Shown: positions 6,859-14,731, numbered from the stretch's first letter. The stretch is 19,457 bases of DNA from CAIKZY01 sp044345075 (GCA_044345075.1 JBIJBU010000022.1:1-19457), one strand, 5' to 3'. The notes: generated by a model not told the origin, from the sequence alone. Numbers and translations are program-made.

Positions 6859-8111
6859 CCCGCAGGCGCCACCTGAGCACCAAGCGCCATGAGCTGGTCG
6901 ACGAAGCCGGCATAACCCCGATCGATATGCGAGGCACCGTAAACGGTCGTGACTCCCTCGGCCACGAGCCCGGCAAGAACGAGACCTGCACCCGCGCGAA
7001 TATCGGTTGACTCGACAGGCGCACCGGAGAGGCGATCGACACCACGGACGAGGGCGTGATGCCCGTCGGTGCGGACGTCGGCTCCAAGTCGCGCGAGCTC
7101 TTGCACGAAACGAAAACGCGCTTCGAAGAGATTCTCGGTGACAAGTGCCGCGCCCTCGGCAATCGAGTTCAGTGCGATGAACTGCGGCTGGAGATCGGTC
7201 GGAAATCCCGGGTAAGGCAGGGTCACGATGTCGACCGCCTTCGGACGCTCCCGCATCACCACGCGAAATCCATCGTCGGTATCGGTCACCTCGGCACCGG
7301 CCGTCATGAGCTTGTCGAGTGCGATGCGCAGGTGCTCGGGATTGGCGTTGCGCACGGTGATGTCACCGCCGGTGATCACCGCCGCCACGGCCCAGGTGCC
7401 CGCCACGATTCGGTCAGAAACAGTGCGATGCGTGACCGGGTTCAAGCATTTGACTCCGGTGATGATCAGAGTCGGCGAGCCGATGCCGTCGATGCGTGCA
7501 CCCATCTCGGTGAGCATCAGACAGATGTCGACGATCTCAGGCTCGCGCGCCACGTTGTCGATGACTGTCACGCCGTCAGCCAAGACCGCCGCCATGACGA
7601 TCGTCTCCGTTGCGCCCACGCTCGGGAATTCCAGCCAGATATTCGCGCCGCTCAAGGAGGGGGCGGTGGCGATCAGGTAGCCGTGCTCGTTGGTGACCGA
7701 CGCGCCCATGCGCTCGAGTCCGTCAATGTGCATGTCGAGTCCGCGCGAGCCGATGTTGTCCCCGCCCGGCAGGGCTACGTCGACCTGGCCGCAGCGAGCG
7801 AGCAAGGGGCCGAGCACGCAGATGGAGGCACGCATCCGGCGGACTAGGTCATAGTCAGCGCGGTGCTCGAGGGTCTCGGGCACTGAAATCTCGACACGGG
7901 CCGCCGCCTGGTCGTGGGTGACCTCACAGCCCAGACGGCGCAGGAGTTCGGCCATGATCTCGACGTCGAGGATGTCGGGTACTTCGGTGAGGGTGGTGGT
8001 GCCCCGAGCGAGCAGGGCTGCCGCCATGAGCTTCAGGACCGAATTCTTCGCCCCGGTCACCCGTACCTCGCCGACCAGGCGCGAGCCACCGGTCACGGTC
8101 AAGGTTTCCAC
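6855..8111 (-). CDS. murA: UDP-N-acetylglucosamine 1-carboxyvinyltransferase (MurA)
   Basis: A 418-residue cytoplasmic enzyme catalysing the first committed step of peptidoglycan synthesis: transfer of enolpyruvate from PEP to UDP-GlcNAc. It shows K22-N23 (GAKNSVLKLMAA), the active-site loop PGGDNIGSRGLD (115-126), the segment LEFPSVGATE, the conserved FPTDLQPQF containing the catalytic Asp, and DIRAGAGLVLAGLVA with HIDRGY near the C-terminus. The loop residue that is Cys in E. coli MurA (the fosfomycin target) is D118 here, as in Mycobacterium MurA. The usual Pro after the loop Arg (R-P-L/V-D) is Gly. The start is GTG at 8111, which gives the usual N-terminus. There is no Shine-Dalgarno sequence, but a TAGAAT -10 box lies six bases upstream, within a palindrome. 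It is divergent from pduO and convergent, with a 4-base overlap, with the DUF2007-like gene. Confidence 0.95.
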   Translation of the reverse strand: METLTVTGGSRLVGEVRVTGAKNSVLKLMAAALLARGTTTLTEVPDILDVEIMAELLRRLGCEVTHDQAAARVEISVPETLEHRADYDLVRRMRASICVLGPLLARCGQVDVALPGGDNIGSRGLDMHIDGLERMGASVTNEHGYLIATAPSLSGANIWLEFPSVGATETIVMAAVLADGVTVIDNVAREPEIVDICLMLTEMGARIDGIGSPTLIITGVKCLNPVTHRTVSDRIVAGTWAVAAVITGGDITVRNANPEHLRIALDKLMTAGAEVTDTDDGFRVVMRERPKAVDIVTLPYPGFPTDLQPQFIALNSIAEGAALVTENLFEARFRFVQELARLGADVRTDGHHALVRGVDRLSGAPVESTDIRAGAGLVLAGLVAEGVTTVYGASHIDRGYAGFVDQLMALGAQVAPAG

Positions 8112-8131
8112 GTCCGCATTCTACGGACGTG
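8109..8131. promoter_or_regulatory. Palindrome enclosing the murA -10 box and start codon
   Basis: CACGTCCG (8109-8116), 7 bases, CGGACGTG (8124-8131) is a perfect 8-bp inverted repeat. Its spacer holds the minus-strand -10 hexamer TAGAAT (8123-8118) and its left arm holds the GTG start codon of murA. The position suits a repressor operator; an RNA hairpin is unlikely if the transcript starts at the GTG, because then only one arm is transcribed. Confidence 0.5.
8118..8123 (-). promoter_or_regulatory. Putative -10 element of a leaderless murA promoter
   Basis: TAGAAT on the minus strand differs from the TATAAT consensus at one position and ends exactly six bases (GCGGAC) before the murA GTG. 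No -35 hexamer is obvious. This is the best -10 match of the four similar sites in this window. Confidence 0.6.
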
Positions 8132-8176
8132 ACCTTCGCCTCGTGCTCGCTGCAGGCGCGGATCCCATGTGTCCCA

Positions 8177-8182
8177 TACGCT
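8177..8182 (+). promoter_or_regulatory. Putative -10 element of a leaderless pduO promoter
   Basis: TACGCT is followed by six bases (GAGGGC) and then the ATG at 8189. The GAGGG could be read as a ribosome-binding site, but it lies only one base from the ATG, too close to work as one. The promoter shares the 77-base intergenic region with divergent murA. Confidence 0.45.
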
Positions 8183-8188
8183 GAGGGC

Positions 8189-8764
8189 ATGGTCAATCTG
8201 ACGCGCATCTACACCCGCACCGGCGACGACGGCACTACCTCCCTGGGGGATATGAGTCGCACGGGAAAGAATGACCCACGGCTGAAGGCCTACGCCGATG
8301 TCGATGAGGCCAACTGCACGATTGGCGTGGCCCTTGCTACGGCCGATTTCGACGACGATATTCGCGGGCTGCTGCTGCGAGTCCAGAACGATCTCTTCGA
8401 CGTCGGCGCTGACCTGTGCACTCCCGTCATCGACAATCCTCCTTACGAGCCTCTGCGCGTGACCCAGGCATACATTGATGTACTTGAAACCGCCTGCGAC
8501 ACCTACAACGAGATGCTCGAGCCGCTGCGCTCATTCATCCTGCCCGGCGGCACGATCGCCGCGTCACACCTGCATGTAGCGCGCACGACTGTGCGCCGCG
8601 CGGAGCGTTCCACCTGGGCCGCACTCGATACCTACCACGGCGGAATGAACCCCTTGACCGCCACGTACCTCAATCGACTCAGCGACTTGCTCTTCATCCT
8701 CAGCCGCATAGCGAACAAGGACGCCGGTGGCGATGTGCTCTGGACTCCCGGAGCCAGCCGCTAA
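8189..8764 (+). CDS. pduO: PduO-type cob(I)alamin adenosyltransferase
   Basis: A 191-residue cytoplasmic protein of the PduO/MMAB family. It transfers the adenosyl group of ATP to cob(I)alamin to make adenosylcobalamin. The ATP-binding N-terminus is RIYTRTGDDGTTSLG (6-20); AYADVDEANCTIG, FILPGG and ARTTVRRAERS follow, and the C-terminal NRLSDLLFILSR segment is the family helix bearing cobalamin and ATP contacts. The ATG at 8189 gives the normal N-terminus; the frame is open 20 codons further upstream, but that extension runs across the divergent promoter region and has no family similarity. It lies about 1.7 kb from ecm, an adenosylcobalamin-dependent mutase and a likely consumer of its product. 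A strong hairpin terminator follows 18 bases after the stop. Confidence 0.93.
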   Translation: MVNLTRIYTRTGDDGTTSLGDMSRTGKNDPRLKAYADVDEANCTIGVALATADFDDDIRGLLLRVQNDLFDVGADLCTPVIDNPPYEPLRVTQAYIDVLETACDTYNEMLEPLRSFILPGGTIAASHLHVARTTVRRAERSTWAALDTYHGGMNPLTATYLNRLSDLLFILSRIANKDAGGDVLWTPGASR

Positions 8765-8782
8765 AGCACTCCCCCGAACAGC

Positions 8783-8815
8783 ACTGAGGCCGGCCCCATC
8801 GGGGCCGGCCTCAGT
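8783..8815. terminator. Bidirectional hairpin terminator between pduO and atpC
   Basis: ACTGAGGCCGGCCCC (8783-8797), a 3-base loop ATC, then the exact reverse complement at 8801-8815: a perfect 15-bp GC-rich stem. It lies between two convergent genes, 18 bases after the pduO stop and 14 bases beyond the atpC stop. Only short T-rich tails (TTATTG on +, TGCTGTT on -) follow, so it is an atypical intrinsic terminator, but the position fits termination of both units. Confidence 0.85.
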
Positions 8816-8829
8816 TATTGATGCAGGTG

Positions 8830-9222
8830 CTAGCGAAGGCCCTTGGCCACGCTAGCGATATTGATGCGAGTCTCGGCGCGACGGATAGCCGCAGCCTCGT
8901 TCTCTGCACCGGCTGCCTGAGCAGCTGCGAGGGCTGCCTTCGCACGATCGAGATCGATATCGTCAGCCAGCTCGGCAATTTCGGCGATGACGTTCACCGA
9001 GTCCTTGGCCACGGAGAAGAAACCGCCGTGAACAGCAACGAGCATCTTGGTGCCGTCTGCCTGCTCAATGCGAAGCGGACCCTCGACGAGCATCGCCAGC
9101 ACGGGCTCATGCCCGGGCAGGATGCCGATCTCGCCTTCAGGTGTCTTGGCGACCACGCTCTTCGCGGTGCCCTGCCACAGGGACCGTTCAGCGGAGACAA
9201 CCGCGACGTTCAGCTCAGCCAT
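8830..9222 (-). CDS. atpC: F1 ATP synthase epsilon subunit
   Basis: A 130-residue protein forming part of the central stalk of F1 and regulating ATP hydrolysis. The N-terminal beta-sandwich contains the family motif GEIGILPGHEPVLAML (30-45) and HGGFFSVAKDSVNVIAE; the C-terminal part (about 85-130) is Ala/Glu-rich and forms the helical region. It is the last gene of the atp operon: its ATG is 6 bases after the atpD stop, and its ribosome-binding candidate (AAGGG) lies in the last codons of atpD. A hairpin terminator follows. Confidence 0.95.
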   Translation of the reverse strand: MAELNVAVVSAERSLWQGTAKSVVAKTPEGEIGILPGHEPVLAMLVEGPLRIEQADGTKMLVAVHGGFFSVAKDSVNVIAEIAELADDIDLDRAKAALAAAQAAGAENEAAAIRRAETRINIASVAKGLR

Positions 9223-9228
9223 GATGGA

Positions 9229-10668
9229 TTAGTTGCCCTTCGCGAGTGCTGCAGCGTTCTTCTCGACGTCGTCGATGCCACCGCACATGAAGAAGGCCTG
9301 CTCGGGCAGGTGGTCGTAGTCACCCTCGCAGAGGCGACGGAACGACGCGATGGTCTCCTCGACAGGCACGAACGAACCGGGCTGGCCGGTGAAGGCCTCC
9401 GCCACGAACATGTTCTGCGACAAGAAGCGCTGGATGCGGCGGGCGCGTCCCACGATGATCTTGTCTTCCTCGGAGAGTTCGTCGATGCCGAGAATCGCGA
9501 TGATGTCCTGGAGGTCCTTGTAGCGCTGCAGGATCTCCTTGACGCGAGCGGCCACGGCGTAGTGCTCGTCGCCCACGTAACGCGGGTCGAGAATGCGCGA
9601 GGTCGAGTCGAGCGGATCCACGGCCGGGTAGATGCCCAGTTCGGAAATCGGACGCGAAAGAACGGTCGTCGCATCAAGGTGCGCGAACGTGGTGGCCGGG
9701 GCCGGGTCGGTCAAGTCGTCAGCAGGGACGTAAATGGCCTGCAGCGAGGTGATCGAGTGACCGCGGGTCGAGGTGATGCGCTCCTGGAGAACGCCCATCT
9801 CGTCAGCCAGGGTGGGCTGGTAACCCACTGCGGACGGCATACGGCCGAGCAGCGTGGAGACCTCAGAACCTGCCTGGGTGAAGCGGAAGATGTTGTCGAT
9901 GAAGAGCAGAACGTCCTGCTTCTGCACATCGCGGAAGTACTCCGCCATGGTCAGAGCGGTCAGGGCGACGCGCAGACGCGTTCCCGGCGGCTCGTCCATC
10001 TGGCCGAAGACCAGTGCGGTCTTCTCGATAACGCCCGACTCTGTCATTTCCAGGAAGAGGTCATTGCCCTCACGGGTGCGCTCGCCGACACCGGCGAACA
10101 CGGACACGCCACCGAAGTTCTCGGCCACGCGGTAGATCATTTCCTGGATGAGGACGGTCTTGCCGACACCAGCGCCGCCGAACAGGCCGATCTTTCCGCC
10201 CTTGACGTACGGGGTCAGCAGGTCAATGACCTTGATGCCGGTCGCGAAGACCTCGGTCTTGGACTCGAGCTGATCGAAGGCGGGTGCCTGGCGGTGAATC
10301 GACCAGCGCTCCTTGATGTCGAGCGAGGACTCCGGCACATCCATGGGAATGCCCAGGGTGTTCCAGACGTGGCCCTTGGTGACATCACCGACGGGAACCA
10401 TGATGGGGTCGCCCGTGTCGGTCACAGCGGCACCGCGGACAAGGCCATCGGTGGGCTGCATCGAGATGGCACGGACCATGTTGTCGCCGATGTGCTGTGC
10501 GACCTCGAGGGTCAGCATGCGATGCGAACCCTCAGTGATCGAGACGTCAACCTGGAGTGCGTTGAACAGCTCGGGCATAGCCTCGACGGGGAATTCAACG
10601 TCGACAACCGGGCCAGTGACGCGTGCGACGCGTCCGACGCCGGTGATCTTCTCAGCCGTTGCGGTCAT
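9229..10668 (-). CDS. atpD: F1 ATP synthase beta subunit (catalytic)
   Basis: A 479-residue catalytic subunit of F1. It contains an N-terminal beta barrel (about 10-80) and a nucleotide-binding domain with Walker A GGAGVGKT (164-171), the catalytic E196 in GERTREG, the FGQMDEPPGTRLRV loop (221-234) and Walker B LLFIDN (254-259). A C-terminal helical domain follows, with the DELSEED-type segment present as IDELSEEDK. The rotary enzyme couples proton flow through Fo to ATP synthesis at the inner face of the cytoplasmic membrane. The ATG at 10668 is preceded by AGGAGAAGGA. The gene lies 20 bases after atpG and is intact and unremarkable in length. Confidence 0.98.
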   Translation of the reverse strand: MTATAEKITGVGRVARVTGPVVDVEFPVEAMPELFNALQVDVSITEGSHRMLTLEVAQHIGDNMVRAISMQPTDGLVRGAAVTDTGDPIMVPVGDVTKGHVWNTLGIPMDVPESSLDIKERWSIHRQAPAFDQLESKTEVFATGIKVIDLLTPYVKGGKIGLFGGAGVGKTVLIQEMIYRVAENFGGVSVFAGVGERTREGNDLFLEMTESGVIEKTALVFGQMDEPPGTRLRVALTALTMAEYFRDVQKQDVLLFIDNIFRFTQAGSEVSTLLGRMPSAVGYQPTLADEMGVLQERITSTRGHSITSLQAIYVPADDLTDPAPATTFAHLDATTVLSRPISELGIYPAVDPLDSTSRILDPRYVGDEHYAVAARVKEILQRYKDLQDIIAILGIDELSEEDKIIVGRARRIQRFLSQNMFVAEAFTGQPGSFVPVEETIASFRRLCEGDYDHLPEQAFFMCGGIDDVEKNAAALAKGN

Positions 10669-10688
10669 GGTTGTTCCTTCTCCTACCG

Positions 10689-11585
10689 TTAAGCGGACAG
10701 AGCGTCGGCGCCGCCGACGATCTCGCTGATTTCCTGGGTGATCTCGGCCTGGCGGGCCTGGTTGGCCTGACGTGACAACGTCTTGATGAGCTCTTCGGCG
10801 TTGTCGGTAGCGCTCTTCATGGCGCGGCGGCGAGCTGCATGCTCGGACGCTGCGGACATGAGGAGTGCGGAGTAGATGGAGTGCTGAACGAAGCGCGGCA
10901 GCAAGCCGTCAAGAACTGCCTCGGGGCCGGGCTCGAACTCGTAGAGCGGCGAAGGATTCTCGCCCTTCTCGACGACCTCGTCGACAACCTCGAGCGGCAG
11001 GATGCGACGCACGCGAGCTTCTTGGGTCACCATCGACGCGAAGTGGGTGTAGACGATATGGATCTCGTCGACGCCACCCTCAGCCGAGGGCAGGAAGAAG
11101 GCATCGAGCAAATCGCTGCCGATTTCCTTGGCCTTGGCGTAGGTCGGCTGATCGGTGAAACCTACGTAGGTGCCACCCATCGACCGATCGCGGAACTTGT
11201 AGTACGCGACACCCTTGCGCCCGACCACGTAGGGAATCGCCGTGATGCCCTTCTCGGACAGGTTGCGAATGAGACCCTCGGCCTCCTTGATCGCATTCGA
11301 GGAGTAAGCACCGGCAAGTCCGCGGTCAGCCGTCACGACGAGAACTGCCGCACGAGTGCGATTCTCGGTGTTGGCCATCAGCGGGTGCTTGGACACGTCG
11401 GACGCACCTGTCGCAGCAGCCGAGATTGCCTCGACCATCTGGTTCAGGTACGGCAACGACGCATCAAGGCGCTGCTGTGCCTTCACGATGCGCGATGAAG
11501 CGATGAGCTCCATGGCCTTCGTGATCTTCTTGGTCGCCTGGACGGAGCGGATGCGCCGTCTGTAGACCCTGAGCTGTGCACCCAT
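10689..11585 (-). CDS. atpG: F1 ATP synthase gamma subunit
   Basis: A 298-residue central rotor shaft of F1. The N-terminal helix (RRRIRSVQATKKITKAMELIASSRI, beginning at residue 9) and the C-terminal helix (ARRRAMKSATDNAEELI) form the coiled coil that turns inside the alpha3-beta3 ring. The VVTADRGLAGAYSSN segment marks the Rossmann-like middle domain. The frame is open upstream to 12023, but that extension is Ser/Arg-rich shadow sequence over atpA; the ATG at 11585 (MGAQLRVYRRRI) is the family start. It lies 4 bases after the atpA stop, so translation is probably coupled. In this antisense orientation it precedes atpD. Confidence 0.97.
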   Translation of the reverse strand: MGAQLRVYRRRIRSVQATKKITKAMELIASSRIVKAQQRLDASLPYLNQMVEAISAAATGASDVSKHPLMANTENRTRAAVLVVTADRGLAGAYSSNAIKEAEGLIRNLSEKGITAIPYVVGRKGVAYYKFRDRSMGGTYVGFTDQPTYAKAKEIGSDLLDAFFLPSAEGGVDEIHIVYTHFASMVTQEARVRRILPLEVVDEVVEKGENPSPLYEFEPGPEAVLDGLLPRFVQHSIYSALLMSAASEHAARRRAMKSATDNAEELIKTLSRQANQARQAEITQEISEIVGGADALSA

Positions 11586-11589
11586 CGAG

Positions 11590-13224
11590 TTAGCCCCGAA
11601 CCGCCCGCTTGATCTGGGTGGGGTCGATGTCAGAGTCGGCAATTGCCTCAACCGGCTCGTCGTTGACCAAGATGGTGCCGGCCGACGTCGTGAACTGGCG
11701 CTTGAAATCGGCAATTGCCTTCTCGAGCACCGAGACCGAGTCATCGGAGAGATCGGTGGTCGTGCGAATCGCATCGAAGACACCCATGTTGGTGCGCTCG
11801 ACGTAATCGAGGAACTCAGCGTCAAAGCGACGGATGTCCTCGACCGGGACGTCATCGAGCTGGCCGGTCGTACCGGACCACACCGAGACAACCTCGCGCT
11901 CCATGGACTGGGGCTTGTATTGCGGCTGCTTGAGCAGCTCGACCAGGCGCGCACCGCGCTCAAGCTGTGCCTTGGACGCAGCGTCGAGATCCGAGCCGAA
12001 GGCGGCGAAGGCCTCGAGCTCACGGAACTGGGCCAGGTTGAGACGCAGACGGCCGGCCACCTTCTTCATGGCCTTCGTCTGCGCCGAGCCACCGACTCGC
12101 GAGACCGAGATACCGACGTTGATAGCCGGGCGAACACCAGAGTTGAAGAGGTCAGACTCCAAGAAGCATTGGCCGTCGGTAATCGAGATGACGTTGGTCG
12201 GGATGTAGGCCGAGACGTCGTTTGCCTTGGTCTCGATGACCGGAAGACCGGTCATCGAGCCGGCGCCCATCTCGTCGGAGAGCTTGGCACAACGCTCCAG
12301 CAGACGGGAGTGCAAGTAGAAGACGTCACCGGGGTATGCCTCGCGTCCCGGCGGACGACGCAGCAGCAGTGACACGGCGCGGTAGGCCTCGGCCTGCTTG
12401 GACAGGTCGTCAAACACGATGAGAACATGCTTGCCGCTGTACATCCAGTGCTGGCCGATGGCCGAACCGGTGTAGGGGGCGAGGTACTTGAAGCCTGCGG
12501 GGTCAGAGGCTGGGGCAGCGACGATGGTGGTGTACTCCATCGCACCGTACTCCTCGAGCGCACCCTTGACCGAGGCGATGGTGGAGCCCTTCTGGCCGAT
12601 GGCCACGTAGACGCAGCGCACCTGCTTCTTCGGGTCGCCGGTCAGCCAGTTCTCACGCTGGTTGAGGATCGTGTCGAGGCAGACGGCGGTCTTGCCGGTC
12701 TGGCGGTCACCGATGATCAGCTGGCGCTGGCCGCGGCCAATGGCGGTCATGGCGTCAATGGCCTTAATACCGGTCAGCAGCGGCTCCTTGACGGGCTGGC
12801 GCTCGACGACGGTAGGTGCCTGGACCTCGAGTGCGCGGCGAGCCTCAGCAGCGATCGGGCCGAGGCCGTCGATCGGGTTGCCCAGGGGGTCGACCACGCG
12901 ACCCATGAAGGCATCGCCCACGGGAACGGAGAGGACCTCGCCGGTGCGACGCACGGCCTGGCCTTCCTCGATCTTCGAGCCGTCGCCGAGGAGCACGACA
13001 CCGATCTCGCGAACGTCGAGGTTCAGGGCTACGCCCAGAAGGCCGCCCTCGAACTCCAGCAGTTCGTTGGTCATTGCCGAGTGGAGGCCTTCCACGCGTG
13101 CGATGCCGTCACCGGTCTCGATGACGCGACCAACCTCTTCACGAGCTGTCTCCGGCGAGTACGCCGCGACGTTCCGCTCGATCGCATCCCGGATCTCTTC
13201 CGGTCGGATCGTCAGCTCCGTCAT
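11590..13224 (-). CDS. atpA: F1 ATP synthase alpha subunit
   Basis: A 544-residue non-catalytic nucleotide-binding subunit of F1. Walker A is GDRQTGKT (172-179). The arginine-finger segment ISVSRVGGSAQTKAMK is present, as is the ALEEYGAMEYT region. It is about 30 residues longer than the E. coli protein because of a C-terminal tail after the conserved FKRQF segment, rich in acidic residues and ending TQIKRAVRG; mycobacterial alpha subunits carry a comparable tail. The ATG at 13224 has an AGGA ribosome-binding site 5-8 bases upstream. The 79-base gap to atpH contains only a small CCCGC/GCGGG stem (13247-13260). Confidence 0.98.
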   Translation of the reverse strand: MTELTIRPEEIRDAIERNVAAYSPETAREEVGRVIETGDGIARVEGLHSAMTNELLEFEGGLLGVALNLDVREIGVVLLGDGSKIEEGQAVRRTGEVLSVPVGDAFMGRVVDPLGNPIDGLGPIAAEARRALEVQAPTVVERQPVKEPLLTGIKAIDAMTAIGRGQRQLIIGDRQTGKTAVCLDTILNQRENWLTGDPKKQVRCVYVAIGQKGSTIASVKGALEEYGAMEYTTIVAAPASDPAGFKYLAPYTGSAIGQHWMYSGKHVLIVFDDLSKQAEAYRAVSLLLRRPPGREAYPGDVFYLHSRLLERCAKLSDEMGAGSMTGLPVIETKANDVSAYIPTNVISITDGQCFLESDLFNSGVRPAINVGISVSRVGGSAQTKAMKKVAGRLRLNLAQFRELEAFAAFGSDLDAASKAQLERGARLVELLKQPQYKPQSMEREVVSVWSGTTGQLDDVPVEDIRRFDAEFLDYVERTNMGVFDAIRTTTDLSDDSVSVLEKAIADFKRQFTTSAGTILVNDEPVEAIADSDIDPTQIKRAVRG

Positions 13225-13303
13225 GGGGTCCTGCTCTCTTTCTCGGCCCGCTGGTGCGGGAATCTGTCGTTTCTGTGTGGCGTGCGGGTGGTGCCGGTGT
13301 TAC

Positions 13304-14113
13304 TTAACCGAGGATTGCTCGGCGTGCCTGCTCGAGTCGGGACGCAACAGTGCCGTCGATGACCTCATCGCCGACCTTGACATGTGCGCCGCCTAGAACA
13401 GACGGGTCGACCGCGACGTTCAGGCGAACGGTGCGGCCCTTGAGCGTGCTGAGTGCTGCCGTGAGGCGCTGCTTCTGGCTCTCAGTCAGGGGTGCTGCTA
13501 CGCGGACCTCGGCAACGAGCTTTTGACGCTGGGTTGCCGCGAGCTCGCACAGGATGTCGACGACTGAGTCGATGCGACGGCCGTGAAGATGGCCGACGGC
13601 GTACTCGAGAACCTGGGTCGTCGTCGCCGTCGTCCGCGCACCGATTAGGTCGCGAACGATACGAGCCTTGACGTCGGCCGGCTGAGCCGGATCGGTCAGG
13701 GCCATCTGCAGCTCGGATGAGGCATCCAGGGCGCGACCGAAGAGGAAGAGCTCCTCCTCCGTGGCGTCGAGGGTGTTATCTGCTGCTGCGCCCGCGAAGG
13801 CCGCCTGGAAGGCGAGCTGCTCGATGGACAGGAGGAGATCTTGATCATTCGACCAGCGCTCAGCAACGACATCCGCGAGGACGTCGACCGCGGGCTGTCC
13901 GACGCGGCCGTCAAGGATCTGGCGAACCAGGGCCTGGCGACCGGCAGCCGGCTGGCCGGAGTCAGCCAGCGCATTGCGCAGCTGCTTCTGGGTATCCAGC
14001 AGACCGGAAACGGACAGCAGATCAGCCGCAAGCTCGGCGACGCCTGAATTCCCGAGACGGGAATCAAGTGCCTCTGACTGGCGTGCGAGGGATCCGCGAC
14101 TGGCTCCGAGCAT
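13304..14113 (-). CDS. atpH: ATP synthase delta subunit
   Basis: A 269-residue peripheral-stalk subunit that ties F1 to the b subunits. It begins MLGASRGSLARQ and ends with the conserved delta C-terminal region (VRLNVAVDPSVLGGAHVKVG, then DEVIDGTVASRLEQARRAIL). It is longer than the roughly 180-residue proteobacterial delta, with an extra N-terminal helical part, which is the normal size for many actinobacteria. Its ATG overlaps the atpF stop by one base (TGATG), so translation is expected to be coupled. The two genes are separate here, unlike the atpF-atpH fusion of mycobacteria. Confidence 0.95.
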   Translation of the reverse strand: MLGASRGSLARQSEALDSRLGNSGVAELAADLLSVSGLLDTQKQLRNALADSGQPAAGRQALVRQILDGRVGQPAVDVLADVVAERWSNDQDLLLSIEQLAFQAAFAGAAADNTLDATEEELFLFGRALDASSELQMALTDPAQPADVKARIVRDLIGARTTATTTQVLEYAVGHLHGRRIDSVVDILCELAATQRQKLVAEVRVAAPLTESQKQRLTAALSTLKGRTVRLNVAVDPSVLGGAHVKVGDEVIDGTVASRLEQARRAILG

Positions 14114-14685
14114 CAGCGTGCCGCCTGCTGCTCGAGATCAGTGATGAAGGCATCGACGGTTGCGCGAACGCGTGCGTCGTCCTCGAGGGACTGGCCCACG
14201 ACCTTGCCGGCAAGACCGACGGCGAGCTCGCCCACCTGGCGGGTCAGCGCCGAGGTGGCCTGGTTGCGCTCGGCCACGATCTGGGCCTCGGCTGCTGCCG
14301 TGACCGCTGCCGCTGCCGTGCGAGCCTCATTACGAGCCTCCTCGACGATGGCAGTGCGATCAGCCTGAGCCTGGGTGCGAATCGCTGCAGCTTCCTCACG
14401 AGCCGAGGCAAGTGCTGCCTTGTACTCCTCGAGAATGCGCTGCGCCTCGGCCTGGGTCTCATCAGCCTTGGCAAGGCCACCCTCGATGAGCTCGGTGCGC
14501 TCGGCAAGGGTCTTCTTGATCGCCGGTAGTGCGAGCTTGCCCAGCACACCGAACACGATCAGGAAGGCGATGATGCCGATGATCAGTTCATCGATCGGTA
14601 CCGCGAGTACCGACGGCATCTCCTCGCCGCCCGCGCCACCGGCGCTGGGAACCGCGGAGATGACCGCTGCAAAAACGTTTGTCAC
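14113..14685 (-). CDS. atpF: Fo ATP synthase b subunit
   Basis: A 190-residue peripheral-stalk subunit. A short periplasmic N-terminus is followed by one membrane helix (about residues 32-53, DELIIGIIAFLIVFGVLGKLAL) and a long Ala/Glu/Arg-rich coiled coil (about 55-165) that dimerises and reaches delta on F1. The GTG start at 14685 is preceded by AAGGG at a workable distance. An in-frame ATG at residue 23 has purines directly against it and would remove only the periplasmic tail; the GTG start is preferred because of its better spacing. It overlaps atpH by one base. Confidence 0.95.
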   Translation of the reverse strand: MTNVFAAVISAVPSAGGAGGEEMPSVLAVPIDELIIGIIAFLIVFGVLGKLALPAIKKTLAERTELIEGGLAKADETQAEAQRILEEYKAALASAREEAAAIRTQAQADRTAIVEEARNEARTAAAAVTAAAEAQIVAERNQATSALTRQVGELAVGLAGKVVGQSLEDDARVRATVDAFITDLEQQAAR

Positions 14686-14731
14686 GACGTTAGCCCTTCA
14701 GAGTCCAACGAGTGGATGTACGAATTCGGGA

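Noticed and set aside
8129..8188. 20-codon N-terminal extension of pduO
   Set aside because: It covers the divergent promoter region, and the family N-terminus begins at 8189.
8818..10692. 624-codon open frame on the + strand opposite atpC and atpD
   Set aside because: It is the complement of two unmistakable ATP synthase genes. It arises from GC-biased third positions; its translation is His/Asp/Arg-rich with no recognisable domain.
11586..12023. 146-codon upstream extension of atpG
   Set aside because: Ser/Arg-rich shadow of atpA in another frame; the family start MGAQLRVYRRRI is at 11585.
13247..13260. CCCGC/GCGGG stem between atpH and atpA as a terminator
   Set aside because: Only 5 bp, no T-run, and it lies inside a continuous operon; likely chance in GC-rich sequence.
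12427..13362. Long + strand open frame opposite atpA and the atpH end
   Set aside because: Antisense shadow of atpA with low-complexity composition and no family features.
14553..14619. Alternative atpF start at the internal ATG (residue 23)
   Set aside because: Its purine-rich stretch abuts the ATG, too close to act as a ribosome-binding site; the GTG at 14685 is better placed.
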